In this document: positions 18,050 through 27,415 of the stretch, piece by piece
Position numbering within the stretch: the first letter of the stretch is position 1
Layout of the letters: each line of letters begins with the position of its first letter
Assembly: GCF_019613955.1 (NCBI RefSeq)
Contig: NZ_CP080443.1
Location: forward strand, 868,001 to 932,000
Reading direction: 5' to 3'
DNA: 64,000 nucleotides
From: Chryseobacterium sp. LJ668
GTDB taxonomy: Bacteria > Bacteroidota > Bacteroidia > Flavobacteriales > Weeksellaceae
The notes under the pieces: generated by a model
The model's input: only the letters and a program-made list of their open reading frames with translations
What the model was told of the DNA's origin: nothing
Database searches by the model: none
Program-made: the position numbers and the translations under genes

Positions 18050-19051
18050 CTAATTTTTTACTAAGCCGTTTCTAAGCCCTCCGGAACTTCTTCCTTCATT
18101 TCCGCGATTTTGTCTCGGGCTGCTGTTTTGCATTCTCGGACCTGAATTCTCGTTTCTTTGTTGAGATCTGAAACCTCCATTATCTCTTGTTCCGTTACTT
18201 TCACTTCTTGGAGTTGCAGTTCTTACAGTACCTGTTTCAGGTCTTTTGTTGTTGCTTCTAAATCCTCCATTATCAGAATTACCTCTCATTCCATCATTTG
18301 CGTTGTTACTTCTTACTCCATTATTATCTCTCGTTCCATTACCAGAACCTCTGAAACCTCCATTATTTCCATTGTTACTTTTGATACCATTGTTTGAATT
18401 TCTGAATCCTCCGGAAGAATTATTTCCGTTTCTGAATCCTGAGTTTCTCACAACATTCAATGTAGGATTATCATTTCTTCTAAAAGCGCTTCTATCTACC
18501 TTATAAATATTGATATTCACATTTCTATATCGAGGCATTACCCTGAATCTTGGTGTATAGTAAGACCTTCTGTAGTTTTGAAAATAAGCTATCGGTCTGT
18601 GCCCCTGATAATAATTGTTTTGGAAAACCACAAATATTCTCGGTCCCAAAATTCTTTCCATTGCATAGAATCTGTCGTAGTACCATCTGTCAGGATTATA
18701 TCTGTAAAAGTTGTTCCAGTTAGAAAAATTCGAGTATAGGTTATTCAGATATAAAATTTGATCGATCTGCCATCGGTTTAATCTATTTTGCTGGAAGAAA
18801 ATATTCCAGTTGACATTTACAATACTATTTCTGTAATCATTATAATGACTTTGATAGTAGTCTTGAGGATAATAATCCTGGGGATAATTGTAATAATAAT
18901 CATCAGGGAAATAATTTTGATCGTCTTCGTCATCATAATATCCATCGTTACTTCCATAATTCCCTTGGTCACCCCATCCGTTGTTTGGATATTGCTGTGC
19001 AAACGATAATGTCGCGAGAGACAAAGCAAATCCCAAAAGTATTTTTTTCAT
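18050..19051 (-). CDS. Exported low-complexity Asn/Gly/Arg/Tyr-rich protein
   Basis: The start is taken at the ATG giving MKKILLGFALSLATLSFAQQ, a clean signal peptide. An ATG 12 bp further out only adds MIIE. The 333-residue protein has an acidic Tyr/Asp/Gln segment (DDYYYNYPQDYYPQDYYQ, about 50-67), a middle region of about 70-190 with many Trp, Tyr and Asn (VNWNIFFQQNRLNRWQIDQI), then a tail (about 200-333) of repeats of the form G-F-R-x-N-N, N-N-G and S-N-N. No known domain beyond disordered repeats. It could be a surface or matrix protein; that is a guess from composition. Confidence 0.72.
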   Translation of the reverse strand: MKKILLGFALSLATLSFAQQYPNNGWGDQGNYGSNDGYYDDEDDQNYFPDDYYYNYPQDYYPQDYYQSHYNDYRNSIVNVNWNIFFQQNRLNRWQIDQILYLNNLYSNFSNWNNFYRYNPDRWYYDRFYAMERILGPRIFVVFQNNYYQGHRPIAYFQNYRRSYYTPRFRVMPRYRNVNINIYKVDRSAFRRNDNPTLNVVRNSGFRNGNNSSGGFRNSNNGIKSNNGNNGGFRGSGNGTRDNNGVRSNNANDGMRGNSDNGGFRSNNKRPETGTVRTATPRSESNGTRDNGGFRSQQRNENSGPRMQNSSPRQNRGNEGRSSGGLRNGLVKN

Positions 19052-19116
19052 TTCTATAATCATTAATTGGTTAATATAGCAGAACTTTCATTCTTGTCTT
19101 TTGGATGTAAAGAAAA

Positions 19117-19150
19117 AAAAGAAGTTAAACCCTAAAGTAAAACTTCTTTT
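19117..19150 (-). terminator. Intrinsic terminator after malQ
   Basis: AAAAGAAGTT pairs with AACTTCTTTT across a 14-nt loop, with a T tract following on the minus strand. Confidence 0.75.
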
Positions 19151-19191
19151 ATAAATCTTTTAATCAACTGATAATCAATATGATTATTTTA

Positions 19192-21843
19192 TTATGCACG
19201 ACCACTATCTTTCACCCAATCAGAAATTTTTTGATTAAATAATGTATTTTTCTTTAAATTTTCGACATTTATATGCATTCTGTATCGCCAATAGTGCGGG
19301 AATACTGCAGGATTATTAATTCTTTCATTTGCCGAATTAAGATTAGTCAGTTGCCTATCAGTTGCGAGAAATTCCTGCAATGGGAAAATAGCCAACATTG
19401 CATCATTGTACAAGTGCTGCTTCATGATGATTTCAGCTACATACGGCTCCAAATTTTGCGGAGCTCTTCCGTATTGAATCAACTGTTGGTTGTAGTATTT
19501 CTGAGTCAGTTGAGCATCTTCTTCCCACCATTGTCTCAAGGTTGAGCTGTCGTGTGATGAGGCTGTCACTACATTAAGATAGCCTGCATTTTTAGGATCA
19601 TAAAAAGAAATATTTTCAGACGGCATCCGTTGAACTTTTAAGGCAACGATTGCCAACTCATCCATCACTTCCGGAACACAATCAGGAACCATCCCTAAAT
19701 CTTCACCACAAATCAACATTTTCGTAGAATTTAGAATTACAGGAAGCTTTTCCATTGCTTTTTCTTTCCAAAGAAAATCCTGTCTTTTGAAGAAATAATC
19801 GTGGTACAATTCGTAAATCGCTTTCTTTTCCCAATCTGACAAGTACTTGTAAGAATCTGTTTTAAAAGCATTAAATCTCGGGTGATAAACAGTCTCACCA
19901 GCTCTTTTTTCTGATAAGAATAAAACATTTGCACAAAGCGCAAGGAGCTGACCTTCAATATGACCAGCAGATTTTTTCTTAAAATGATCTGAAAGCTTTC
20001 TCTGGGTATCAAATTCTTCTTTAAAAGAATAAGTTCCGTTTAAATTATTATTCAAAAAATCTAATGCCTTATTACTTTGATCTCCGAAATAATTCCAAAG
20101 AATCAAGTCATTGATGTAAGGTTTGCAGTATCTGTCAAAATCAAACGGAATATGTCTTGCCTTAAATTCTTCCAAAACAATCGGAACAGCAGGATAAAAA
20201 TATCCTAAAATTCCTTGAGTTGCAGAAACAGGCATTCTCCAGATTCTGAAAAAACCCAGAATATGATCAATTCTCATAGCATCAAAATACTGCTCCAGAG
20301 CTTTGAATCTGTTTTTCCACCATTGATAATTATCGGCTTTCATCGCTTCCCAATTATAAGTTGGGAACTCCCAATTCTGCCCAAGTTCTGTAAACTGATC
20401 TGGTGGTGCGCCAGCCTGGAAATTCATTCCAAATAGCTCAGGTTCAGTCCACGCTTCTACAGAATGCCTGTAGATACCAATCGGAAGATCACCTTTTAAA
20501 GAAACTCCTAAACTATGAATATAGTCAACAGCATCTTTCAGTTGCTTATGAAGCTGAAACTGCACCCACGCATGAAGCATGGAGGTATCATATTCTTTAT
20601 TTTTTGGTGAGAAAAATGGTGAGATTTTTCCTGCTATATATTTTTTATGGGTCTTCCAGTCGTTGAAGTTGGGTGTTTTGTATTTATCTCGCAATACACA
20701 GAATGCTGTATAAGGAAGAAGCCAGGATTCGTTGTCTTTAATGAATTTTTTAAAATTTCTGTCTTTATAAATTTTATCTCTTTCAGTATTGAAAACAGCA
20801 TTCAGATATTTCCATTTACCTGAAATCATTTTTTCGTAATCAATTAAATCCAAAGAATTTAAATCTGATTTTTCAGCCTCATATTCTTCAACTAATTCCT
20901 TAGGTAAATTATAATCTAAATTTCTTATAGAAATATATTGGGGATGCAAAGCGTATACAGAAACAGCAGCGTATGGATAAGAATCTGTCCATGTATAATT
21001 TGCCGTGGTGTCATTGATAGGAAGAATCTGAATAATTCCGAGTGAAGTTTCTTTTGACCAATCGGCCAGTTTTTTTAAATCTGAAAATTCACCGACACCA
21101 AAGCCTTCTTCACTTCTCAAAGAAAAAACAGGAACTGCAACTCCGGCCGCATGATACATTTGATAAGATCTGAATTTAAAATAATGATCTGCTGAAATCT
21201 GCAAAACATCTTTCTGAAGATTAGGAATTGTAAATCTGTTATCACCGGTTTCAACATCGATCACTTTTCCTTCAAGTGTATCGAAAATTGCATATTTATA
21301 CTGAATCTGTTGATTTCCGGGAATCTCGACGGAGGCTTCCCAAACACCAAAATCAGTTTGTGTAAGATGAACGGCTTTTTCATAATCCCAGTTTCCCAGA
21401 GCCGGAACATTTCCGAACAGGACGATTTCCCATTCTGGATGATATATTGGTGCTTCAATTCTGAATAAATGACTATGTTTTTTAAGTACAGATAATTTTT
21501 TCGGAACAAACTGATTCAGCTTATTATATAATATTTTATTGTTGAGATAATTTTCGGGAAAATTCTTATTGTTCCATTGGTCAAAGATTAAAAACTCTTT
21601 ATAATTGTGAGGAAAACTCAATTGATGCGAAACAAACTCTTGTCTTACCACATTATTTTTGTCGTTTACAAGCTGATAATGATACGATATTGATTTTGAA
21701 AAATAATCTACTTCACATTTCCAATAGCCATCTTCTGTGTAAAACATGGTGTGGATTTTTGGCACACTTCCGTTCTCATCAATTACCAGCTGAAGGTTTT
21801 CACCAGCATTTGCCCGATAACCAACGTTAAAATATAATTTCAT
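19192..21843 (-). CDS. malQ: 4-alpha-glucanotransferase, DPE2-like (CBM20 plus GH77)
   Basis: The enzyme disproportionates maltose and malto-oligosaccharides. At 883 residues it is much longer than E. coli MalQ. The N-terminus holds two carbohydrate-binding modules, a first beta-sandwich (about 1-110) and a CBM20 (about 127-225: EWEIVLFGNVPALGNWDYEKA). The GH77 domain follows, with the nucleophile in MRIDHILGFF (about 522), the acid/base glutamate in CGEDLG (about 711) and the transition-state Asp in SSHDSSTLRQWW (about 757). The stretch between about 290 and 450 is longer than in MalQ. This two-CBM layout is that of plant DPE2 and its bacterial relatives. Cytoplasmic, single-gene unit. Confidence 0.92.
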   Translation of the reverse strand: MKLYFNVGYRANAGENLQLVIDENGSVPKIHTMFYTEDGYWKCEVDYFSKSISYHYQLVNDKNNVVRQEFVSHQLSFPHNYKEFLIFDQWNNKNFPENYLNNKILYNKLNQFVPKKLSVLKKHSHLFRIEAPIYHPEWEIVLFGNVPALGNWDYEKAVHLTQTDFGVWEASVEIPGNQQIQYKYAIFDTLEGKVIDVETGDNRFTIPNLQKDVLQISADHYFKFRSYQMYHAAGVAVPVFSLRSEEGFGVGEFSDLKKLADWSKETSLGIIQILPINDTTANYTWTDSYPYAAVSVYALHPQYISIRNLDYNLPKELVEEYEAEKSDLNSLDLIDYEKMISGKWKYLNAVFNTERDKIYKDRNFKKFIKDNESWLLPYTAFCVLRDKYKTPNFNDWKTHKKYIAGKISPFFSPKNKEYDTSMLHAWVQFQLHKQLKDAVDYIHSLGVSLKGDLPIGIYRHSVEAWTEPELFGMNFQAGAPPDQFTELGQNWEFPTYNWEAMKADNYQWWKNRFKALEQYFDAMRIDHILGFFRIWRMPVSATQGILGYFYPAVPIVLEEFKARHIPFDFDRYCKPYINDLILWNYFGDQSNKALDFLNNNLNGTYSFKEEFDTQRKLSDHFKKKSAGHIEGQLLALCANVLFLSEKRAGETVYHPRFNAFKTDSYKYLSDWEKKAIYELYHDYFFKRQDFLWKEKAMEKLPVILNSTKMLICGEDLGMVPDCVPEVMDELAIVALKVQRMPSENISFYDPKNAGYLNVVTASSHDSSTLRQWWEEDAQLTQKYYNQQLIQYGRAPQNLEPYVAEIIMKQHLYNDAMLAIFPLQEFLATDRQLTNLNSANERINNPAVFPHYWRYRMHINVENLKKNTLFNQKISDWVKDSGRA

Positions 21844-21919
21844 CTATCTATTTTTTTGATAAAAATACAGTTTTAAAATTGAAAAACAAACCGTTACAGG
21901 ATCAAATAATCATAAAAAA

Positions 21920-21945
21920 ACCTTTTCCCACGTTGGAGAAAAGGT
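21920..21945 (-). terminator. Intrinsic terminator after the T9SS-cargo gene
   Basis: ACCTTTTC pairs with GAAAAGGT across a 10-nt loop. The minus strand then runs into seven T residues. Confidence 0.78.
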
Positions 21946-21972
21946 ACATGTAATCATTTAAAATAATCAAAT

Positions 21973-23136
21973 TTATTCTGTTATAAGAATCTTTTTATTC
22001 AGTAAAGCTTTTCCAGATTCATCAGTGATATTGACAATATATGAACCAGTCACTAAAGTTTTAAGATCAACCTGCTGATTCAGATTTCCTTCTTTTACAG
22101 ATAATCTCTGCGTCAAAACAGTCTTTCCAGAAATGTCAAAAACGTTAATTTTGATGTTTCCTTTTACAGATTTGTCATTGACATTGATGTAGATAAAATG
22201 TTCATCAACTTTAGTGGGATATACATCCAGATTAGCAAAAACATTAACAGCGGTTGCTCTGTCGTTGACAAAATATTTACTCGCCAAATCGTAAATATGT
22301 AGATTGCTTTCACCTGAAAGCTGTTTTGCTTCAAGATCATTAAGGCTCACTTCATACATAGGTGCTCCTTTCGCACTTGCAATCACAACTTCACCTTTAG
22401 AATTCACGGCTGCTCCGTTTACAGAATAAGTTTCAGGAAGTCCCGATATTTTTCCTATAAATTTTGCCTTTAATTCTTTAGTTGAAACTTTAAACACATT
22501 ACCCGAAGTAGAGAAAACATAGAAATTATTATCTGCATCAGCAATCATATCTCCGCCAAAGCCAGTTTCCATGGCTGTGAAAGAATTTTTACCATTTTCA
22601 GCATCATCTGTTATAATTCCGAGATCATTTACGCTGTACTGATTATTTTTTTTACTTATTTGGATAAACTGAGTTCCTGAATTATTGAGGGCATACATAT
22701 TCCCATCATAACCCGTTGTCATTCTCGTGATATGAGAATTGATATCACAAGATGTAACCCGTGCAACAGTATTTTCAATCAATGTTATTTCTTTTGTTTT
22801 TTGATTTAAAACATAAATATTAGACGAAAACATCGGCATATACACCAAATTATCACCGGAATAATCGTAAGCCAAAGCTGCTAAAGTCATTGCCTGAGCA
22901 TGATTGTAGGAAGTTTTATCTTCAGTAACAGAAGTTTTTCGTGATTGAGAAACTACTTTTGCTTCCGAAGAAACTCCGAAAATACTTTGACCGGAAGTTC
23001 CGTTTGCATTCATCGCACGGAAATCGCTGAATTCTATTCGTGGAGAATCTTTACCCGCCAGCGCAAAAAGATCCTGCTGTGCATTGATGGTGTTTCCAAG
23101 TAATAATAGAATGACAGGGAGTAAATGTTTTTTCAT
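21973..23136 (-). CDS. Exported protein with type IX secretion sorting domain
   Basis: The 387-residue protein has a signal peptide (MKKHLLPVILLLLGNTINAQ), a central part (about 85-290) with repeated short blade-like segments (YMPMFSSNIYVLNQKTKE, GYDGNMYALNNSGTQF, DADNNFYVFSTSGNVFK) suggesting a beta-propeller, and a C-terminal type A sorting domain (about 308-387: DVYPTKVDEHFIYINV ... INVFDISGKTVLTQ ... VTGSYIVNITDESGK ... KKILITE). Type IX machinery exports such proteins across the outer membrane and attaches them to the cell surface or releases them. The cargo role is unknown. The gene is monocistronic. Confidence 0.85.
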   Translation of the reverse strand: MKKHLLPVILLLLGNTINAQQDLFALAGKDSPRIEFSDFRAMNANGTSGQSIFGVSSEAKVVSQSRKTSVTEDKTSYNHAQAMTLAALAYDYSGDNLVYMPMFSSNIYVLNQKTKEITLIENTVARVTSCDINSHITRMTTGYDGNMYALNNSGTQFIQISKKNNQYSVNDLGIITDDAENGKNSFTAMETGFGGDMIADADNNFYVFSTSGNVFKVSTKELKAKFIGKISGLPETYSVNGAAVNSKGEVVIASAKGAPMYEVSLNDLEAKQLSGESNLHIYDLASKYFVNDRATAVNVFANLDVYPTKVDEHFIYINVNDKSVKGNIKINVFDISGKTVLTQRLSVKEGNLNQQVDLKTLVTGSYIVNITDESGKALLNKKILITE

Positions 23137-23245
23137 ATTTTAAAATTTATTGGTAATTGTTTTAGTCTTACTAAGTTAAACAATTTTTAAATTATTTTTA
23201 AAAATTTATTATGAAAATTCAGCTATAGTTTAGCATATAAAAAAA

Positions 23246-23315
23246 CTCTCGCAGATTTTACGGATTGAGGAGATGACTATATTAAAATCTACTCTTTCCG
23301 TAAAATCTGCGAGAG
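23246..23315. repeat. Long inverted repeat after cysS (CTCTCGCAGATTTTACGG type)
   Basis: Bases 23246-23264 (CTCTCGCAGATTTTACGGA) are exactly complementary to 23297-23315, 19 bp with a 32-nt loop. It lies 24 bp downstream of the cysS stop and may terminate that gene, with T-rich sequence following on the minus strand. The core sequence resembles an intergenic repeat I recall as common in Flavobacteriia genomes. That recollection is not checked here. Confidence 0.65.
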
Positions 23316-23338
23316 GTATAAAGTTTAAAAAAAATATT

Positions 23339-24805
23339 TTAATTCAAAACATAAGAGGTTCCGTCTCTTCCATCTTTTAGTTCGATTCCTTCAGCCAAAA
23401 GCTTATCTCTGATCTGATCTGAAAGCTCAAAGTTTTTAGATTTTCTTGCCTGATTTCTCAGTTCGATTAAAACCTGCAACGTTTGGTCTAACTTTTCATT
23501 ATTATTTTCTTCAATCGCCTGAAGTCCTAAAACATCAAATATCAAAGCACTCAACGTTAATTTCAAATCTGCTAAATCTTTAGCTGAAACCGTTTCTTTT
23601 TCATCTTTTAAAGCAAAAATAAATTTCACTGCTTCAAATAAATGTGCAATCAAAACCGGTGAATTGAAATCATCTGTTAAAGCATCATAAGCTTTAGTTT
23701 TCCATTCTTTAAGATTAAAACCAGATTCATTTTGATCATTTGAAGCAATTGAATTTAATACTTTCACCGCTTCCATCAATCTTGTAAATCCTTTTTCGCT
23801 TGCAATCATCGCATCGCTAGAAATATCTAAAACACTTCTGTAATGAGCCTGCAGAAAACAGAAACGAACGATTGTAGGATGAAAAGGCTTTTCAAAAAAA
23901 TCATTTTCCCCGGAAACCAATTGTTTAGGTAAAATATAATTTCCGGTTGACTTGCTCATCCGCTGAGAATTCATCGTTAGCATATTGGCATGCATCCAGT
24001 AATTTACCGGCTCTACGTCGTTGCAAGCTTTTCCCTGTGCAATTTCACATTCATGGTGCGGGAATTTCAAATCCATTCCCCCTCCATGAATATCAAATCT
24101 GTCTCCTAGATATTTGGTACTCATCGCAGTACACTCCAAATGCCATCCCGGAAAACCTTCTCCCCATGGAGAATTCCAACGCATGATGTGAGCCGGGGAA
24201 GCTTTTTTCCAAAGGGCAAAATCCTGTGGGTTTTTCTTTTCTCCTTGTCCGTCAAGATCTCTTGTATTGGCAAAAAGTTCTTCTATATTACGTTTAGAAA
24301 GTTCACCATAGTTGAGACCTCTTTTGTTATATTCTAAAACATCAAAATAAACTGAACCGTTGCTTTCGTAAGCAAAACCTTTTTCGATTAATTTCTGAGT
24401 CAATTCTATTTGCTCAACGATATGACCGGTTGCTGTAGGTTCAATATTCGGGGGTAAAAGATTAAACATTTCTAAAACTTTATGAAAATCTACTGTGTAT
24501 TTTTGTACGATTTCCATAGGCTCTAATTTCTCCAAACGGGTTTGCTTTACGAAACGATCGTTATTAACGTCTCCATCGTCAGTAAGGTGGCCTGCATCAG
24601 TAATATTTCTTACATATCTTACTTTATAGCCCAAATGCATTAAGCTTCGGTAGATAAAATCGAAAGAAAGGAAAGTTCGCACATTTCCCAAATGCACATT
24701 GCTGTAAACTGTTGGCCCACAAACGTACATCCCAACGTTTCCTTCTAAAATAGGAGTGAATATTTCTTTTTCCGCTGTTAGCGAATTGTATATTTTTAGT
24801 TGCAT
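23339..24805 (-). CDS. cysS: Cysteinyl-tRNA synthetase
   Basis: CysS attaches cysteine to its tRNA. The 488-residue class I synthetase has the zinc cysteine and HIGH-like motif in [17 protein letters not shown] (about residues 29-45), further zinc ligands in HLECTAM and HHECEIAQ, and the KMSKS-like motif RMSKSTGN (about 282-289). The C-terminal DALR-type helical domain and a final L-K-D-G-x-x-G-T segment are present, so the gene is complete. It stands alone between the T9SS-cargo gene and folE, followed by the long inverted repeat. Confidence 0.96.
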   Translation of the reverse strand: MQLKIYNSLTAEKEIFTPILEGNVGMYVCGPTVYSNVHLGNVRTFLSFDFIYRSLMHLGYKVRYVRNITDAGHLTDDGDVNNDRFVKQTRLEKLEPMEIVQKYTVDFHKVLEMFNLLPPNIEPTATGHIVEQIELTQKLIEKGFAYESNGSVYFDVLEYNKRGLNYGELSKRNIEELFANTRDLDGQGEKKNPQDFALWKKASPAHIMRWNSPWGEGFPGWHLECTAMSTKYLGDRFDIHGGGMDLKFPHHECEIAQGKACNDVEPVNYWMHANMLTMNSQRMSKSTGNYILPKQLVSGENDFFEKPFHPTIVRFCFLQAHYRSVLDISSDAMIASEKGFTRLMEAVKVLNSIASNDQNESGFNLKEWKTKAYDALTDDFNSPVLIAHLFEAVKFIFALKDEKETVSAKDLADLKLTLSALIFDVLGLQAIEENNNEKLDQTLQVLIELRNQARKSKNFELSDQIRDKLLAEGIELKDGRDGTSYVLN

Positions 24806-24936
24806 TTATTTTTGTAATTAAAAGATTGAATGATTATAAGACTTAAAAATTGGTCAAACAAATTCTGTCACAACAAATAATGGTTGTGATGAAAATCTGG
24901 CTTGAAACTTTTTTAAATTTTATCATTTCTAAATTT

Positions 24937-25605
24937 TTAATAATCGAGTTTTGCATGACTTCCTACATAATGAAGGAATTCCTGTCTTGTAATAGGATTG
25001 GTTCTGAAAATCCCACTTAATTCCGCAGTAATGGTCGAACTTGCGGTATCCTTAATCCCTCTGCAATTGACGCAAAGATGTTTTGCATCAATAATGCAAG
25101 CAACATTTTGGGTTCCTAAAGCATCTTTCAGCGCATCGACAATCTGCATCGTCAATCTCTCCTGAACCTGCGGCCTTTTTGCGTAATAATCTACTATTCT
25201 GTTAATTTTCGAAAGTCCGATCACATCACCGCTCGAAATATATGCAACGTGCGCTCTTCCGATTATCGGTAAAAAGTGATGTTCGCAGAAAGAATATACT
25301 GTGATGTCTTTTTCTACCAACATCTGTCGGTATTTATATTTATTTGAAAATGTAGAAATTCCGGGTTTGTTTTCTGGAAGAAGTCCTCCAAAAATTTCAT
25401 TCACATACATTTTAGCGACACGTTTCGGAGAATCTTTTAAAGAATCATCGGTCATATCAAGGCCTAAAGTTTCCATAATTTCTCCAAAAAGTTGCGTAAT
25501 AATTTCTATCTTTTCCTGTGGCGATTTCTCAAAAGCATCTTCACGGATCGGCGTATGCTCTTTTCCCGTGAAAATATCATCATCGTTATCGGTAAAATCA
25601 ACCAT
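24937..25605 (-). CDS. folE: GTP cyclohydrolase I
   Basis: FolE turns GTP into dihydroneopterin triphosphate, the entry to folate and pterin synthesis. The 222-residue protein has the family core: zinc ligands in CEHHFLPIIGRAHV (about 107-120) and HLCVNCRG (about 174-181), plus the GLSKINRIVDYYAKRPQVQE helix. The N-terminal 30 residues are acidic and variable. The window also carries ribA, which uses the same GTP substrate, and the folate-using metF/metH genes. The 3' spacer holds a small inverted repeat (TCACAAC/GTTGTGA at 24868-24889) without a good T run. Confidence 0.95.
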   Translation of the reverse strand: MVDFTDNDDDIFTGKEHTPIREDAFEKSPQEKIEIITQLFGEIMETLGLDMTDDSLKDSPKRVAKMYVNEIFGGLLPENKPGISTFSNKYKYRQMLVEKDITVYSFCEHHFLPIIGRAHVAYISSGDVIGLSKINRIVDYYAKRPQVQERLTMQIVDALKDALGTQNVACIIDAKHLCVNCRGIKDTASSTITAELSGIFRTNPITRQEFLHYVGSHAKLDY

Positions 25606-25622
25606 TTTTATTTATTTTGCAA

Positions 25623-25630
25623 CAAAAATA
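25623..25630 (-). promoter_or_regulatory. -7 element for folE
   Basis: Minus strand reads TATTTTTG, an exact TAnnTTTG, 17 bp before the folE start codon. Confidence 0.5.
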
Positions 25631-25703
25631 CGGATAAAATTAATTCTATATTTTAATTTAGGTCAAATTTGAATTACCTTTCACCCTATAAGTCTCAAAT
25701 ATT

Positions 25704-26858
25704 ATGATTAGTGTCGAAGAAGTAATGAATATTGCGCAAAAGAAAGAATTTCTGGAATTTCCGGCAAGACTTTATAAAGATGACAAAGCGTATATCCGTC
25801 CTTTGGATAAAGATATCGAAAGCGTATTCGATAGCAGTCAAAATAAGTGTTTTGCAAATGGTGAAAGCACCCGTTTCCTTTTTAAAAATAAACATGGAGA
25901 AACTATTGGAAAAGTAGCTGTTTTTGTCAATAAACAATATATCGAAAAGCAACCGACCGGTGGAATTGGCTTTTTTGACTGTATCAATGATCAGGAAACA
26001 GCTAATTTTATTTTTGACAACTGTAAAGAATGGCTTCAAAAAAGAGGTATGGAAGCGATGGACGGCTCGATCAATTTCGGCGAACGAGATAAATTCTGGG
26101 GAGTTTTGATCGAAGGGTTTGACCAGCCTTTGTATGGAATGAATTATAATTTCCCTTATTACAAAGAGCTTTTTGAAAATTACGGATTTGAAATTTATTT
26201 TAACCAACTGTGCTTCAGCAGAAAGGCCCATGCTCCAACATCGAGAATTTTTAATATCATGCACGCCAAACATTCTAAAAACGAGCTGTTTTCTGCAAAA
26301 CCTGTAAACAAGGTCCATCTCAATAAGTTTGCTGAAGATTTTTATACCATTTATAATAAATCCTGGGAAAGCCACGGCGGCGGAAAGCAGATGTCTCTCA
26401 ATGATGTAAAAAAACTGTTCAACAATATGAAACCGGTTATGAATGAGCACATTGCATGGTTTGCGTATGAAAGTGGAAACCCGATTGCTATGTGGATCAA
26501 TATTCCGGATTTGAATCAATGGTTTAAATATCTTAATGGAAAATTCGGGACATTGGAAAAATTAAAGTTTTTGTATTATAAAACTTTTAAGCACAATACA
26601 AAATTTGTCGGACTGATTTTCGGTGTTCTTCCTGAATGGCAAAACAAAGGTGTGGAAGGATATCTCATTGTGGAAGCCGCAAAACATTTCCAGGTAGAAA
26701 CAAAATTTAAAGATTTTGAGATGCAATGGATTGGGGATTTTAATCCAAAGATGCTCGGGCTTGCGAAGCATTTAGATACCGAAATGACAAGGAAACTGGC
26801 AACATACAGGTATTTGTTTGACAGGAATAAGGAGTTTGAGAAACACCCAATGGTTTAA
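25704..26858 (+). CDS. GNAT-like protein of unknown substrate (384 aa)
   Basis: This 384-residue soluble protein has the layout of an acetyltransferase-like protein of Bacteroidota: an N-terminal part with FPARLYKDDKAYIRPLDKDI (about 18-37), a repeated beta-strand core (GETIGKVAVFVNKQ, GGIGFFDCINDQE) and a C-terminal GNAT-like half (FVGLIFGVLPEWQNKGVEGYLIVEAA, about 299-324). I see no reliable acetyl-CoA Q/R-x-x-G-x-G/A loop beyond Q-N-K-G-V-E-G in that last block. The reaction is unknown. It is followed 15 bp later by a small membrane protein gene. Confidence 0.68.
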   Translation: MISVEEVMNIAQKKEFLEFPARLYKDDKAYIRPLDKDIESVFDSSQNKCFANGESTRFLFKNKHGETIGKVAVFVNKQYIEKQPTGGIGFFDCINDQETANFIFDNCKEWLQKRGMEAMDGSINFGERDKFWGVLIEGFDQPLYGMNYNFPYYKELFENYGFEIYFNQLCFSRKAHAPTSRIFNIMHAKHSKNELFSAKPVNKVHLNKFAEDFYTIYNKSWESHGGGKQMSLNDVKKLFNNMKPVMNEHIAWFAYESGNPIAMWINIPDLNQWFKYLNGKFGTLEKLKFLYYKTFKHNTKFVGLIFGVLPEWQNKGVEGYLIVEAAKHFQVETKFKDFEMQWIGDFNPKMLGLAKHLDTEMTRKLATYRYLFDRNKEFEKHPMV

Positions 26859-26873
26859 TTTAAATATCAATTT

Positions 26874-27359
26874 ATGGATTCATTAGTTTTTGTACTTATT
26901 TTATTTTTCCTTTTTATTTTATCGATTCCTGCAATTATTTTTTTGATTGCCTATCTGGCTGCACAAAGCAGAAAGAAGAAGCAAAAGATGCTTTTGGAGC
27001 GAATCGGTACTCCTGAATATTATGCTTTTGTAAGATATAATATGGGAAATACTCAAGATCAATTCTTTAAACTAAAAGCATTTCAGGGAAGTAGAATCAT
27101 TTATCTTGAAGACCGAAAAATTATTTTCAGGGATACTTTAGATCAAAATCCACACACATTTATTTTAGATGAATGTTCCATCAAATGGGAGGATGTAAAT
27201 ATCGTTAATGGTTTATTGAAATGGTTTTCTATTACTGACAGCACAAAAAAATATTACTTCAATATCGACAGCGGAATGTTTATTTTTAACACCAACTCTT
27301 CAAAGCCTACAACAAAAAGCGTCTTTGACAAATTGGTTCAGCATCAAAACGAATTATAA
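26874..27359 (+). CDS. Small membrane-anchored protein of unknown function
   Basis: The 161-residue product has one strong N-terminal membrane segment (about 4-30, LVFVLILFFLFILSIPAIIFLIAYL), a positively charged stop-transfer stretch (SRKKKQK) and a soluble beta-rich domain (about 45-161) on the cytoplasmic side by the positive-inside rule. No family recognised. It lies 15 bp after the GNAT-like gene and probably shares its promoter. A hairpin terminator follows. Confidence 0.7.
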   Translation: MDSLVFVLILFFLFILSIPAIIFLIAYLAAQSRKKKQKMLLERIGTPEYYAFVRYNMGNTQDQFFKLKAFQGSRIIYLEDRKIIFRDTLDQNPHTFILDECSIKWEDVNIVNGLLKWFSITDSTKKYYFNIDSGMFIFNTNSSKPTTKSVFDKLVQHQNEL

Positions 27360-27366
27360 ACTATAT

Positions 27367-27389
27367 GGCTTTAGAAAATTTCTAAAGCC
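27367..27389. terminator. Bidirectional terminator between convergent genes
   Basis: GGCTTTAGAA pairs with TTCTAAAGCC around a 3-nt loop, with T-rich sequence on both sides. It closes the small membrane protein gene and the methionine operon. Confidence 0.82.
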
Positions 27390-27415
27390 GTATTTATTTT
27401 CATATTACTAACTAT

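Noticed and set aside
18158..19009. Several plus-strand frames opposite the Asn/Gly/Arg-rich gene
   Set aside because: They are by-products of repeated codons and give hydrophobic low-complexity peptides without a start context.
25695..26519. 274-codon minus-strand frame opposite the GNAT-like gene
   Set aside because: No domain, poor composition, fully inside a convincing gene on the other strand.
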